A stretch of 9,873 nucleotides of DNA from an uncultured Erysipelotrichaceae bacterium (GCA_902800255.1 CADCDV010000012.1:1-9873); one strand, 5' to 3'; counted from the stretch's first letter, positions 1 to 7,563 are shown. Numbers and translations: made by a program. Notes: generated by a model from the sequence alone, not told the origin.

Positions 1-233
1 AGATGGTCACTCATAATGAGGATAATCTCGTCATCGCCGAACCTCGTTTTGCGGAAGAGGCTCCAGAAAGCGAGAAAAAGACCGCGACACCTGGAAGACA
101 ATGGGAAGACAAAGACACTGGCTTTGTCGTTTTCGGCGTCTTGATGGGAGCGACCGCGGCCTTAGTCGCCACAATGGTCACCCTTAGCATCCTCAAAAAG
201 AAGAAGGGTGAGCCAAAGGAGGAAGCAAAATGA
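1..233 (+). CDS. C-terminal part of a membrane-anchored protein (5' end outside the window)
   Basis: This open frame runs from the window edge to a TGA at 231-233. An ATG at base 3 exists, but no upstream sequence is visible to support it as a start, so this is most likely the tail of a longer gene. The visible 76 residues have an acidic, polar, Pro/Glu/Lys-rich stretch (about 11-38), one hydrophobic helix (about 41-64, rich in Gly, Ala and Val), then KKKK and a short charged tail. By the positive-inside rule the tail is cytoplasmic and the missing N-terminal part is outside, as in a C-terminally anchored surface protein. Its stop overlaps the start of the family 3 glycosidase (ATGA), which implies co-transcription and translational coupling. 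The missing part could be another surface enzyme, but nothing visible shows that. A genuine small membrane protein is the alternative. Confidence 0.6.
   Translation, partial: MVTHNEDNLVIAEPRFAEEAPESEKKTATPGRQWEDKDTGFVVFGVLMGATAALVATMVTLSILKKKKGEPKEEAK
216..222 (+). promoter_or_regulatory. Ribosome binding site of the GH3 gene
   Basis: AAAGGAGG-type Shine-Dalgarno sequence inside the end of the preceding frame, about 7 bases before the ATG at 230. It fixes the start at 230 and supports a coupled, overlapping gene pair. Confidence 0.7.
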
Positions 234-3106
234 GATTAACCTCGTTCATTGACATGGGTTATGGCAGCCACTATTGGCTCATGTTCGTCATTTTTGGCGC
301 GGCTGCCTTCATCATCACCGTCCTTTATTTCTTCTTAGCCTGGCTTCCTGCCTATAGAGGCAAACCTGAGCCAGGGAAGAAGGGGAAGAAGGTCGTCATC
401 CGCATCCTCACCCCAATCGTCGGCGGTCTTGCCCTCATTGGCATGATCGGCGCACCTGCTTTGGCCGCGAACTGGTCAAACATCGCGATGGCCGTCACTG
501 GTAATGCTGGCATTGGCGCCATCGACAACGAATCGAGCAAACTCGCTGCCGCTGAGGCATCTCAGAACATCGAAACCATCGAAAAAGAAGGCGCTGTCCT
601 CTTAAGGAATGAGAACAAGGTCCTTCCTTTAGATAAGGTCGCCAACAACAAGGTCAACCTCTTTGGCGCTGGCATCTATGGCATGTTCTACGGAAACGGC
701 GGTTCTGGCGCTGTTCAGACCACTTACCGTGAGAGAAGCGCCGTCAAAGAAAGACACGCCGTCAAATTCGAGGAAGCCATGGAAGAGCAGGGCTTTGAAA
801 TCAATCCTTACCTCTTCAACCTCGTGAAGAATTACTTCCCAACCAATGCTGGCTCAACCGACACATCCAACTCTGATAGAGCTAGCAGAACCCCATATAG
901 CGTTGCTGATAGCGACAACGTCATCGATTGCGGCGTCAACACCTATGGCTACGCCGAAATCGTGAGAACTTGCTTACCATACAACCACGAACCAACCGTG
1001 GACGCTTATAACGCCACCTATCCAGAGCTTGATGGCAAGACCCTTCTTGAACAAGCGAAAGATTGGAGTGACACCGCCTTCTTCGCCATCTCCCGTTATG
1101 GCACTGAAGACAGCGACATGAAAGAAGAAGAGATGACCCTCAAAGAGAATGAGATCGCCGTCATCGACATGCTCAAAGAGAACTTCGAGAAGGTCATCAT
1201 CCTTCTTAACGTCTCCCATGCCGTCGAAATCGGAAGCTTACTCACCGATGGCATCGATTCCATCATGTTAATCGGTACCCCAGGCATCACCGGTAATAGA
1301 GCCGTTGCTAAGATCGTCGATGGAACTTATGTCCCATCTGGCAAGCTTAGCGACACTTGGGCCCGTGATTCCAAGAGCGCCCCATCATTCCAGTCGATGG
1401 GTAACTACTCAACCTTCAGCTACAAGAATAACAGCGAGAAATTCGTTGAGTATACCGAAGGTATCTATGTCGGTTATAGGTATTACGTCACCCGTGCTAT
1501 GACCGATAGCAATTACAACTACGACGACGAAGTTCTCTTCTCATTCGGCGAAGGCAAATCCTACACCACCTTCGAGAAGTGGATCGCCGCTCAGGAAATC
1601 GATCAAGAGAAAGGTGAAGGCAAAGTCACCGTCTCCGTTAAGAATACTGGCGAAGTCGCAGGAAAAGACGTCATCGAAATCTACAATCATTCCCCATACA
1701 CTGGTCGTATCGAAAAAGCATGGCATAGCCTCCTTGCTTTCAAGAAGACCAACGTCATTGAACCTGGTGAGACTAAGACCTATGAGCTCTCGTTCAAGCT
1801 TAGGGATATGGCCAACTGGGACACTGAAAAAGGCTACTTCGTCAACGAAGAAGGCGAATATGAGATCTCTCTCCGTGACGATGTCTGGCACGAATCCGTG
1901 AGTCAAGGTCATACGAACAACTTCAAGTTCAACCTCCCTCTCATCGAATACAAGACCTCTTATCAGACTGGCTATGAATACGCCAAACACTTCGAAGAGG
2001 CTGAATTCGGACCAGAAGAGACCCCAATCGAATACCTTAAGAGAAGCGATTGGAATGGAACCTGGACTAGCAGCGAAGACCTAAATGGCAAAATCAACCT
2101 TGATGACCGCCATAAGGAAATGCTTAACATCCAGTCCAAGAAGTGGGATGACGACACCCTTGATGGCGATATCCCAACCACCGGTGCCGATAATGGCCTT
2201 ACCTTAAGAGACCTTAAGGATGCCGAGTGGGATGACCCAAGATGGGAAGACCTCCTCGACGAGCTTTCCTTAACCGATATGCAAAACCTTGTCGAGCATG
2301 GTGGATTCCAGACCGCGAAGATCGATAGCATCGGCAAGGCCAAAGCCACCGACTACGATGGCCCAGCTGCTGCCTTCCATAGCGGAAGCGGACATCCATG
2401 TGGCGTCATCGTCGCTAGCACTTGGAGCATCGATGCTGCCGTTCTCTTTGGCGAATCAATCGGCAAAGAAGGCGCTGCCGCTGGTTTAACTGGTTGGTAT
2501 GCCCCAGGCGTCAACATCCATCGTTCCCCATATGGCGGACGTAACTTCGAATACTATAGCGAAGATCCTCTCCTTTCTGGCCTTATTGCTGGCTACACCT
2601 CGCAAGGCACCATGGAATATGGCGTCTATTGCTACGCCAAGCACATGGCCCTCAACGATCAGGAGAAGGAACGTGTCAAAGTTAACACTTGGTGCAACGA
2701 GCAAGCCATCCGTGAAATCTACCTCAAGCCATTTGAGCTTTATAGCGATCTTGGCGGACTTGGCTTCATGTCGAGCTTCAACCGCATCGGTGCAACCTGG
2801 GCAGGCGCTCACGAAGGCATGCTCACCGAGGTTGTCCGTAATGAGTGGGGCTTCCATGGCGTTGTCGTCACTGACTATGTCAATGACCATAGCTACATGG
2901 GCGTCGCTCAAGGCTTAAGAGCCCAAAACGACCTCTACCTTGATCCAAACAACACCTCAACGACCGCCCGTACCGCGTATAACGCCGCTCCAAACGATAT
3001 GCTCAAACTCTTCAGAAGAAGTTCCAAGAACATCCTCTATGTCTGCGCTCATTCGAATAACGTTTGGGACGAAGCTGACTTCGCTGCCGTTGGCATTGAG
3101 AAGTAG
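230..3106 (+). CDS. Membrane-tethered, domain-permuted family 3 glycoside hydrolase (beta-glucosidase-like)
   Basis: A 958-residue enzyme of glycoside hydrolase family 3, expected to release beta-linked glucose or related sugars from oligosaccharides by a retaining mechanism. Two hydrophobic helices (about 15-39 and 59-80) flank a Lys-rich loop; with that loop inside, the enzyme body lies outside the cell. The order is permuted: the family's C-terminal alpha/beta sandwich comes first (GAVLLRNENKVLPL at 121-134, IDSIMLIGTPGITGN at 342-356), then an Fn3-like domain (about 465-550), then the catalytic barrel (about 655-905). In the barrel are the DGP sugar-binding Asp710, GRNFE with Arg771 and Glu774, the KH pair Lys804-His805, and the nucleophile Asp882 in GVVVTDY. 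Glu293 in YGTED sits where the acid/base Glu is usually found. Reversed domain order is known in Ruminococcus and Butyrivibrio beta-glucosidases. The usual FGYGLSYT motif reads FGEGKSYT (439-446). The substrate is not readable from sequence. Confidence 0.93.
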   Translation: MRLTSFIDMGYGSHYWLMFVIFGAAAFIITVLYFFLAWLPAYRGKPEPGKKGKKVVIRILTPIVGGLALIGMIGAPALAANWSNIAMAVTGNAGIGAIDNESSKLAAAEASQNIETIEKEGAVLLRNENKVLPLDKVANNKVNLFGAGIYGMFYGNGGSGAVQTTYRERSAVKERHAVKFEEAMEEQGFEINPYLFNLVKNYFPTNAGSTDTSNSDRASRTPYSVADSDNVIDCGVNTYGYAEIVRTCLPYNHEPTVDAYNATYPELDGKTLLEQAKDWSDTAFFAISRYGTEDSDMKEEEMTLKENEIAVIDMLKENFEKVIILLNVSHAVEIGSLLTDGIDSIMLIGTPGITGNRAVAKIVDGTYVPSGKLSDTWARDSKSAPSFQSMGNYSTFSYKNNSEKFVEYTEGIYVGYRYYVTRAMTDSNYNYDDEVLFSFGEGKSYTTFEKWIAAQEIDQEKGEGKVTVSVKNTGEVAGKDVIEIYNHSPYTGRIEKAWHSLLAFKKTNVIEPGETKTYELSFKLRDMANWDTEKGYFVNEEGEYEISLRDDVWHESVSQGHTNNFKFNLPLIEYKTSYQTGYEYAKHFEEAEFGPEETPIEYLKRSDWNGTWTSSEDLNGKINLDDRHKEMLNIQSKKWDDDTLDGDIPTTGADNGLTLRDLKDAEWDDPRWEDLLDELSLTDMQNLVEHGGFQTAKIDSIGKAKATDYDGPAAAFHSGSGHPCGVIVASTWSIDAAVLFGESIGKEGAAAGLTGWYAPGVNIHRSPYGGRNFEYYSEDPLLSGLIAGYTSQGTMEYGVYCYAKHMALNDQEKERVKVNTWCNEQAIREIYLKPFELYSDLGGLGFMSSFNRIGATWAGAHEGMLTEVVRNEWGFHGVVVTDYVNDHSYMGVAQGLRAQNDLYLDPNNTSTTARTAYNAAPNDMLKLFRRSSKNILYVCAHSNNVWDEADFAAVGIEK

Positions 3107-3117
3107 AATCCCTCATC

Positions 3118-3151
3118 AAAAAAGAGCCTCCCGTAAAAAGGAGGCTTTTTT
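3118..3151. terminator. Bidirectional rho-independent terminator between convergent genes
   Basis: Stem AGCCTCC (3125-3131) pairs with GGAGGCT (3140-3146) around an 8-base loop. It has a T run on the right (3146-3151) and a matching A run on the left (3118-3123), so it works in both directions. It lies just after the glycosidase stop (3106) and just past the minus-strand peptidase stop (3171). Confidence 0.9.
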
Positions 3152-3170
3152 GTTGGTGATTTTTTGATTT

Positions 3171-5075
3171 TTACCAAATGCAGATGCGCTTCTCAGGAGC
3201 GATATACATCTTGTCGGTCTCTTTGACGTCGAAGGTCTTATACCATTCCTCGAAGTTGCGTGGCTGCATGTTCGCTCTAAGGATGACAGGGGAGTGAACG
3301 TCGACTGAGAGGAGGAGCTTGAGGTACTCAGGCCTTCCCTTCATGCACCAGATTCTTCCCCAGTTCTTGAAGTAGGCTTCATAGTCGGCGTCTTTCATGG
3401 TGGACATGATCTCAAGGGTGACGGCCATGCCTCCGTTATCGGCGATGTTCTCACTGACCACGAGTTCGCCAGAGACTTTGCCGCCGTTGATCTCAATGCC
3501 ATCGAACTGGTCGATCATGTCTTTGGTGAGCTCTTTGAACTTTTTGTAGTCCTCTTCGGTCCACCAATTGGCAAGGTTGCCATTCTCATCGCACTGGGCG
3601 CCATTGTTATCGAAGGCGTGGCTGATCTCGTGTCCGATGACGGCACCGATGCCACCAAGGTTCTCTTCTCTTTTCTGCTTGATGCTATAGAAAGGAGCTT
3701 GGAGGATAGCGGCAGGGAAAGTGATGTCGTTAGCGCTTGGGTTATAGCAAGCGTTGACGAGGTGTCCTGGCATTCCCCATTCGCCTCTATCGACTGGCTT
3801 ATAAAGTTTCTCTAAAGCGTGCTTCTCTGACTGAACGCCGATCTTGTCGAGCATGTCGTAGTAGGAATCGTTTGGATCGACTTTAAGCTCATCGTAGAAT
3901 GGGTCGGCTTTGTCTGGATAACCCATCTTGATCTTCATCGTGGAGAGCTTAAGAATGGCTTTCTCTTTGGTCTTTTCCTCTAAGAATTTATTCTTAGCGA
4001 TTCTCTTTTTATATGTTTCGATGATTTCTTTGACCATCTCGATGACGTCGGCTTTCGCTTCTTCGCCGAAGTATTTCTGGCCATAGTACATTCCAACGAC
4101 TTCGCTGAAGGTGCCGCTTGCGACCTTGTAGGCATATTTCTCAAGGGCAGAGCTCTTTGGATTGCCAGAGAGGGCTCTAGAATATTTGCCAGCGATGAAT
4201 CTCATCTCTTCGGTGAGGCAGCCAGCATTGCTAAGAAGGGTTCTGACATAGGCCCATTTCTTATATGTCTCGAAAGTGGACTCGTTCCAGACCTCTTTGA
4301 GTTCTTTGATGGCCTTTGGCTCATAGACGATGATCTGCTCTGGGAGCTTATCGCCATAGATGTCGGTCATGAACTTCTTGAAGTCGAATGGGGCAAGGAG
4401 GGAGCAAACCTCATCGAACTTCATTGGGTTGTAGTTGGCGATATAGTCCGCCCACTCGAGTTGGCTCTTCGCGTGTTTGGCGACTTCTCTGTCATATGCG
4501 AGAGTGGCTTCGATGTAATCCTCTTGCTCTTCTTTGCTTAAATCGGTGTAGGCAAGAAGCTCTAAGGCCATGTCCTTATAGACCTTAAGGAGCTCTGGTC
4601 CTCTCTTGTTGTCTTCCGCGTAGTAAGTAGTGTCAGGAAGGATGGTCGATGAGCCGGTTAAGATGAAGGAGTGGACCAAACTGTTCTTCATATCGACATC
4701 GACGCCATAGTTGAATGGGAGTCTCATGCCGGACAAAGAGAGGTCACGGGCTTTCTCGTTGAGTTCAGCGATATCCTTAACGGCCTGGATGGCGTGGAGG
4801 TCCTTGAGGATAGGCTTGATGCCGTCTTCATCCCTTTTCTTGGTGTTCATCGCGGCCTTATAGATCGCAATGGCTTTGCCGAAGTTCTCGTTAGGGATTT
4901 CCACCTTGCCTTCCGCCATATCTTTGAAGAGCTGCATGAGCATCTTCTCGAGAGCGATATCAAGATCAGCGAATCCGCCGACGCTTGAACGGTCCTCAGG
5001 GATTACGGCTTTCTCAAGCCATTCACCATTCACAAAATGATATAAATCGTCCTGTATTCTAATTTTGTTTTCCAT
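3171..5075 (-). CDS. pepO: M13 family zinc endopeptidase (PepO/neprilysin-like)
   Basis: A 634-residue metallopeptidase of family M13, which cuts oligopeptides on the amino side of hydrophobic residues. The zinc site is complete: His482 and His486 with catalytic Glu483 in GHEISH, and Glu542 as third ligand with Asp546 in ENIADNGG. The substrate-binding LVNACY motif (439-444, family form NAY/NAF) and the DVHSPVILRAN segment with His594 and Arg600 are present. The C-terminus ends CIW, the family's usual Cys-x-Trp ending. Length matches bacterial PepO enzymes. There is no signal peptide or membrane helix at the N-terminus, unlike animal neprilysins, so it should be cytoplasmic. The ATG follows AGGAGGAG (minus strand, 5085-5092) by about 9 bases, and stop codons lie in frame just upstream. 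It is a single gene, convergent with the glycosidase and divergent from the RDD operon. The symbol rests on family membership; the exact orthologue is not proven. Confidence 0.95.
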   Translation of the reverse strand: MENKIRIQDDLYHFVNGEWLEKAVIPEDRSSVGGFADLDIALEKMLMQLFKDMAEGKVEIPNENFGKAIAIYKAAMNTKKRDEDGIKPILKDLHAIQAVKDIAELNEKARDLSLSGMRLPFNYGVDVDMKNSLVHSFILTGSSTILPDTTYYAEDNKRGPELLKVYKDMALELLAYTDLSKEEQEDYIEATLAYDREVAKHAKSQLEWADYIANYNPMKFDEVCSLLAPFDFKKFMTDIYGDKLPEQIIVYEPKAIKELKEVWNESTFETYKKWAYVRTLLSNAGCLTEEMRFIAGKYSRALSGNPKSSALEKYAYKVASGTFSEVVGMYYGQKYFGEEAKADVIEMVKEIIETYKKRIAKNKFLEEKTKEKAILKLSTMKIKMGYPDKADPFYDELKVDPNDSYYDMLDKIGVQSEKHALEKLYKPVDRGEWGMPGHLVNACYNPSANDITFPAAILQAPFYSIKQKREENLGGIGAVIGHEISHAFDNNGAQCDENGNLANWWTEEDYKKFKELTKDMIDQFDGIEINGGKVSGELVVSENIADNGGMAVTLEIMSTMKDADYEAYFKNWGRIWCMKGRPEYLKLLLSVDVHSPVILRANMQPRNFEEWYKTFDVKETDKMYIAPEKRICIW

Positions 5076-5137
5076 GTTTTCTTTCTCCTCCTATTGGAGC
5101 CGCTTTCAATGGTATCGCCTCCTATTTCTTATTCAAG

Positions 5138-5170
5138 AAATATCTTTTTGAGGCCCATTAAGATATATTT
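5138..5170. promoter_or_regulatory. Dyad-containing divergent promoter region
   Basis: The 95 bases between the divergent peptidase and RDD genes must hold both promoters. They contain a perfect inverted repeat ATATCTT (5140-5146) / AAGATAT (5160-5166) with a 13-base spacer, operator-like in size. Its right arm overlaps a possible -10, TAAGAT (5159-5164), placed so that transcription would begin at or near the RDD ATG. No good -35 box is visible, so the promoter assignment is weak. Confidence 0.3.
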
Positions 5171-6352
5171 ATGAGTATGAACAGATTCCTCGTCGAACCT
5201 TCGCCTTTGAAACGTATCGCCTCATATTTCATCGATCTGATTCTGACGATTGCGATCGGATTCGTCCTTTTCGCGACCCTTGGCCAAAGCGTTCTCGCCG
5301 ATTCCTTGGGGGCAAGTGAGGCTAGCAAGAACGCGAGTGACTTCGCTGTCTCTAGTGGGCTTGCCTATTATCCTGACGAAGGGGGAGGACCTCTCGTCTA
5401 TGAATACGAAGCCATAGACAAAGATGGCAAGAAAGGTTACGAAGCCTATCTCGACCATGTTTGGTATTACTACACGGAATTCCTTAACGTCGCGAAGAAC
5501 CCTAATGAAAAAGTCGTTGGGAGAAAGACGAGTGATGGCAAAGATTTCGTAAGCGAGGACTATTATCGTTTCTTTTTTGAAGAATGTTTGGGTTTTGCAG
5601 GGGATTCTACGAATTCGAATCCATATTTCGTTTATGCGAAAGAAGGGGAGAACATCCTTCGTGCTTCAAAGCCTGTCCTCAATGCGGAGTATCAGGCTAA
5701 GGTCGAAGCGAATGATGAGGACGCTTTAAAACTCCTCCTCAAATACTTCTTTAACGCTGATGGAGTTAATCAAACAGGCCTCTATTTCGACGCCATAAGA
5801 GACATGAAGGGAACCGATTATAGTGAGATCTCAGTCCAGACCTATTACCAGAACGAAGCCCTTCGTTATTCATGGGCAACCTGGGGAGCCGAGGTCATTT
5901 GCCTCGCCCCGATTGCCATCATCCTTTTCTTAGTCATCCCTCTTTGCCTCAAAGATGGACAAAGCCTAGGCAAGCTCCTATTTGGTTTAGAGGTCGTCGA
6001 TGTCAAAGGCTTCAGGATGTCGGTGGTCCAAAAGATCTTCAGACCTGTCATCGTCACGGTCTTTCACCTCTTGGCCCTTCTCCCGAATGTGGGGCTAGGC
6101 CTTGCCATCTACTTCATCGGCTCAATCGTCTCCTTCCTCATGATGGCCTTAGGAAAGAGGAAGATGAATATTCACGAAAGAATCACCTCGACCATCGTCG
6201 TCGACAAGAAATACTCAATCATCTTCGATGGCCCTCATGAGAAATCGCTTTACATGGAAGAACATCAAATCGATGAATATGGAAACCCTCTTGTGAGGGT
6301 GTCAGAATCCGAAGGTCAGCCAACCGTTAACCTAACCAAGGAGGAAGAATAG
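5171..6352 (+). CDS. RDD family membrane protein with a large extracellular insertion
   Basis: A 393-residue integral membrane protein of the RDD family, whose members have about three helices and mostly unknown function, with some linked to transport. The opening PLKRIASYFIDLIL (12-25) matches the first RDD helix with its conserved Arg and Asp. The second half has the typical KDGQSLGKLLFGLEVVD (261-277) and NIHERITSTIVV (333-344). Helices are about 16-37, 238-260 and 290-328 (the last may be two). Residues 38-236 form a long hydrophilic loop, unusual because RDD loops are normally short; by the positive-inside rule it is outside. A charged tail follows (345-393). Two near starts exist (5171 and 5177) and neither has a good Shine-Dalgarno sequence; 5171 is taken as first. 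It is the first gene of an operon with the two genes below, and its stop overlaps the next start by one base. Confidence 0.85.
   Translation: MSMNRFLVEPSPLKRIASYFIDLILTIAIGFVLFATLGQSVLADSLGASEASKNASDFAVSSGLAYYPDEGGGPLVYEYEAIDKDGKKGYEAYLDHVWYYYTEFLNVAKNPNEKVVGRKTSDGKDFVSEDYYRFFFEECLGFAGDSTNSNPYFVYAKEGENILRASKPVLNAEYQAKVEANDEDALKLLLKYFFNADGVNQTGLYFDAIRDMKGTDYSEISVQTYYQNEALRYSWATWGAEVICLAPIAIILFLVIPLCLKDGQSLGKLLFGLEVVDVKGFRMSVVQKIFRPVIVTVFHLLALLPNVGLGLAIYFIGSIVSFLMMALGKRKMNIHERITSTIVVDKKYSIIFDGPHEKSLYMEEHQIDEYGNPLVRVSESEGQPTVNLTKEEE
6338..6344 (+). promoter_or_regulatory. Ribosome binding site that decides a GTG start
   Basis: AAGGAGG lies 7 bases before GTG at 6352. No ATG is suitably placed, so this site selects the GTG start, which shares its first base with the last base of the RDD stop codon. 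Confidence 0.7.
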
Positions 6353-6783
6353 TGGAAAAGAAAAGCAAAAACCTACATATTGCATCAATCATCACTTATT
6401 TCCTGCCGTTAATAATGGCTGCGGTCTACTTTGCTCTTGTTGTTGCAAATGGCTGGACTGGCTATATCCCTTTCTTCATGATCGTCCTTCCGATGCTTCC
6501 AGGTCTCTTCCTTTATTTCATCGTCCCGGCTTTCAAGAAAGGCTATTACAAAAAGAAAGATGATCCTGAAGAGAGAAAGTATGCGATCATCACCACATGC
6601 ATTGAGTGTGGTGCGCCGATGCTCATCGAGATCATCCTCTTCATTGTCGTGTTAAATCTTTTCTCTGGCATGCCTCTCCTTTTGCTCGTCAGGACAATCT
6701 ACATACTCTCTTTCGTTCCTTTCCTTATCATCAATATCGCCTTCTGGCGTTCTTTCCCAAAAGAAGAGAAAAAGGAAGTATAG
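6352..6783 (+). CDS. Small four-helix membrane protein of unknown function
   Basis: A 143-residue protein not recognised as any named family. Four hydrophobic segments are visible (about 10-32, 38-60, 84-103 and 106-130), separated by a strongly basic and acidic loop (62-77, Lys-rich) that should be cytoplasmic along with both termini. The loop between helices 2 and 3 is followed by TTCIECGAP (81-89) with two Cys residues three apart at the membrane edge, which may be structural or coincidental. It starts with GTG, fixed by the strong ribosome site just upstream, and overlaps the RDD stop codon by one base (TAGTG), so it is almost certainly translated together with that gene. The ATPase gene starts 7 bases after its stop. 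The context suggests a membrane partner of the RDD protein and ATPase; that is inference. Confidence 0.75.
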   Translation: MEKKSKNLHIASIITYFLPLIMAAVYFALVVANGWTGYIPFFMIVLPMLPGLFLYFIVPAFKKGYYKKKDDPEERKYAIITTCIECGAPMLIEIILFIVVLNLFSGMPLLLLVRTIYILSFVPFLIINIAFWRSFPKEEKKEV

Positions 6784-6790
6784 TTAATCT

Positions 6791-7516
6791 ATGGAAATCA
6801 CCCTCAAAGATCTCTCATATTCCTATAAAGGGCAGTCCGTTGTGGTGGACCATCTTTCTTTGAACATCAAAGATGGGACGATGCTAGGGCTACTTGGCCC
6901 TTCAGGATGTGGCAAGACCACTCTCCTTAACCTTATTAGCGGTCTCCTTTCTCCTGATTCCGGTGAGGTCTATTTCGGAAAGGAAAACGTCACCCTTCTT
7001 CCTCCAGAGAAAAGAGGCATCGGCTATGTTTTCCAAAACCACGCCTTATACCCGCATATGAGCGTCTATGACAACATCAAATACCCTCTCCTTGCTCTTA
7101 AAGATAAAACCCTAACCAAGGAAGAGATGGATAGAAGAATCAAGGAAATCGCCTCCCTTGTCCAGATAGAGAATCTCCTAAATAAGAAACCAAATGAGCT
7201 TTCTGGCGGTGAGATGCAAAGAGCGGCTATCGCACGCGCTCTTGTGAAGAAACCTCATATCCTTCTTCTTGATGAGCCTCTCTCATCTTTAGATGCGTAT
7301 CTAAGAAAGCAAACCGCCAAAGAGATCAGAAGGATCCAGCAAGAGACTGGAATCACGACCATCTTCGTGACCCATGATCAAAGGGAAGCGATGAGCATTT
7401 CCGATGAGGTCGCCATCATGAACAAAGGGTCTCTTGTCCAAATAGGAAAACCAGAAGAAGTCATGGGAAAACCATCCTCTGACTTTGTCAGGGAGTTTCT
7501 TCTCGTCGATAATTAA
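6791..7516 (+). CDS. ABC transporter ATP-binding protein, MalK/UgpC-like, without C-terminal regulatory domain
   Basis: A 241-residue nucleotide-binding subunit that hydrolyses ATP at the inner face of the membrane to drive a transporter. All motifs are intact: Walker A GPSGCGKTT (36-44), Q-loop Gln82, signature LSGGEMQ (137-143), Walker B ILLLDEP with Asp161 and Glu162, D-loop SSLD (165-168), and H-loop His195 in VTHDQREAM. The THDQ.EAM segment and the tail pattern (GSLVQIGKPEEV) resemble sugar, glycerol-phosphate and polyamine importers. Those proteins are usually about 350 residues with a C-terminal TOBE/regulatory domain; this one stops right after the ATPase domain, with no sign of a frameshift. 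No binding protein or standard permease is in the window; its neighbours are the RDD and four-helix proteins. A weak ribosome site (AAGGAAG, about 6774-6780) lies 10-12 bases before the ATG. The transported substrate is unknown. Confidence 0.92.
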   Translation: MEITLKDLSYSYKGQSVVVDHLSLNIKDGTMLGLLGPSGCGKTTLLNLISGLLSPDSGEVYFGKENVTLLPPEKRGIGYVFQNHALYPHMSVYDNIKYPLLALKDKTLTKEEMDRRIKEIASLVQIENLLNKKPNELSGGEMQRAAIARALVKKPHILLLDEPLSSLDAYLRKQTAKEIRRIQQETGITTIFVTHDQREAMSISDEVAIMNKGSLVQIGKPEEVMGKPSSDFVREFLLVDN

Positions 7517-7524
7517 TGTTATCC

Positions 7525-7553
7525 TTGAACGAAATCTTCTCTTGATATATCAT
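7525..7553 (+). promoter_or_regulatory. Promoter of the tRNA-Lys gene
   Basis: TTGAAC (7525-7530) and TATCAT (7548-7553) are separated by exactly 17 bases, a good sigma-70/SigA arrangement. The -10 ends 10 bases before the mature tRNA 5' end. No terminator is visible between the ATPase stop (7516) and here, so read-through from the operon is also possible. Confidence 0.65.
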
Positions 7554-7563
7554 AATTCGCGCT

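Noticed and set aside
1..233. Use of TGA as Trp (code 4), since TGA at 231-233 would read through for only two codons before TAA
   Set aside because: Trp is encoded by TGG throughout every long frame, with no internal TGA, and the ATGA overlap with a good ribosome site fits an ordinary stop.
1541..1990. 149-codon open frame on the minus strand inside the glycosidase
   Set aside because: It is antisense to a strongly conserved Fn3-like region, has a low-complexity composition typical of a mirrored frame and matches no family.
2486..2918. About 140-codon frames on both strands over the GH3 barrel
   Set aside because: Both overlap the catalytic barrel, whose motifs (GRNFE, KH, TDY) are clearly coding in the main frame; neither alternative has a convincing ribosome site.
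4671..4988. 105-codon plus-strand frame inside the peptidase gene
   Set aside because: Antisense shadow of the conserved N-terminal part of the M13 peptidase.
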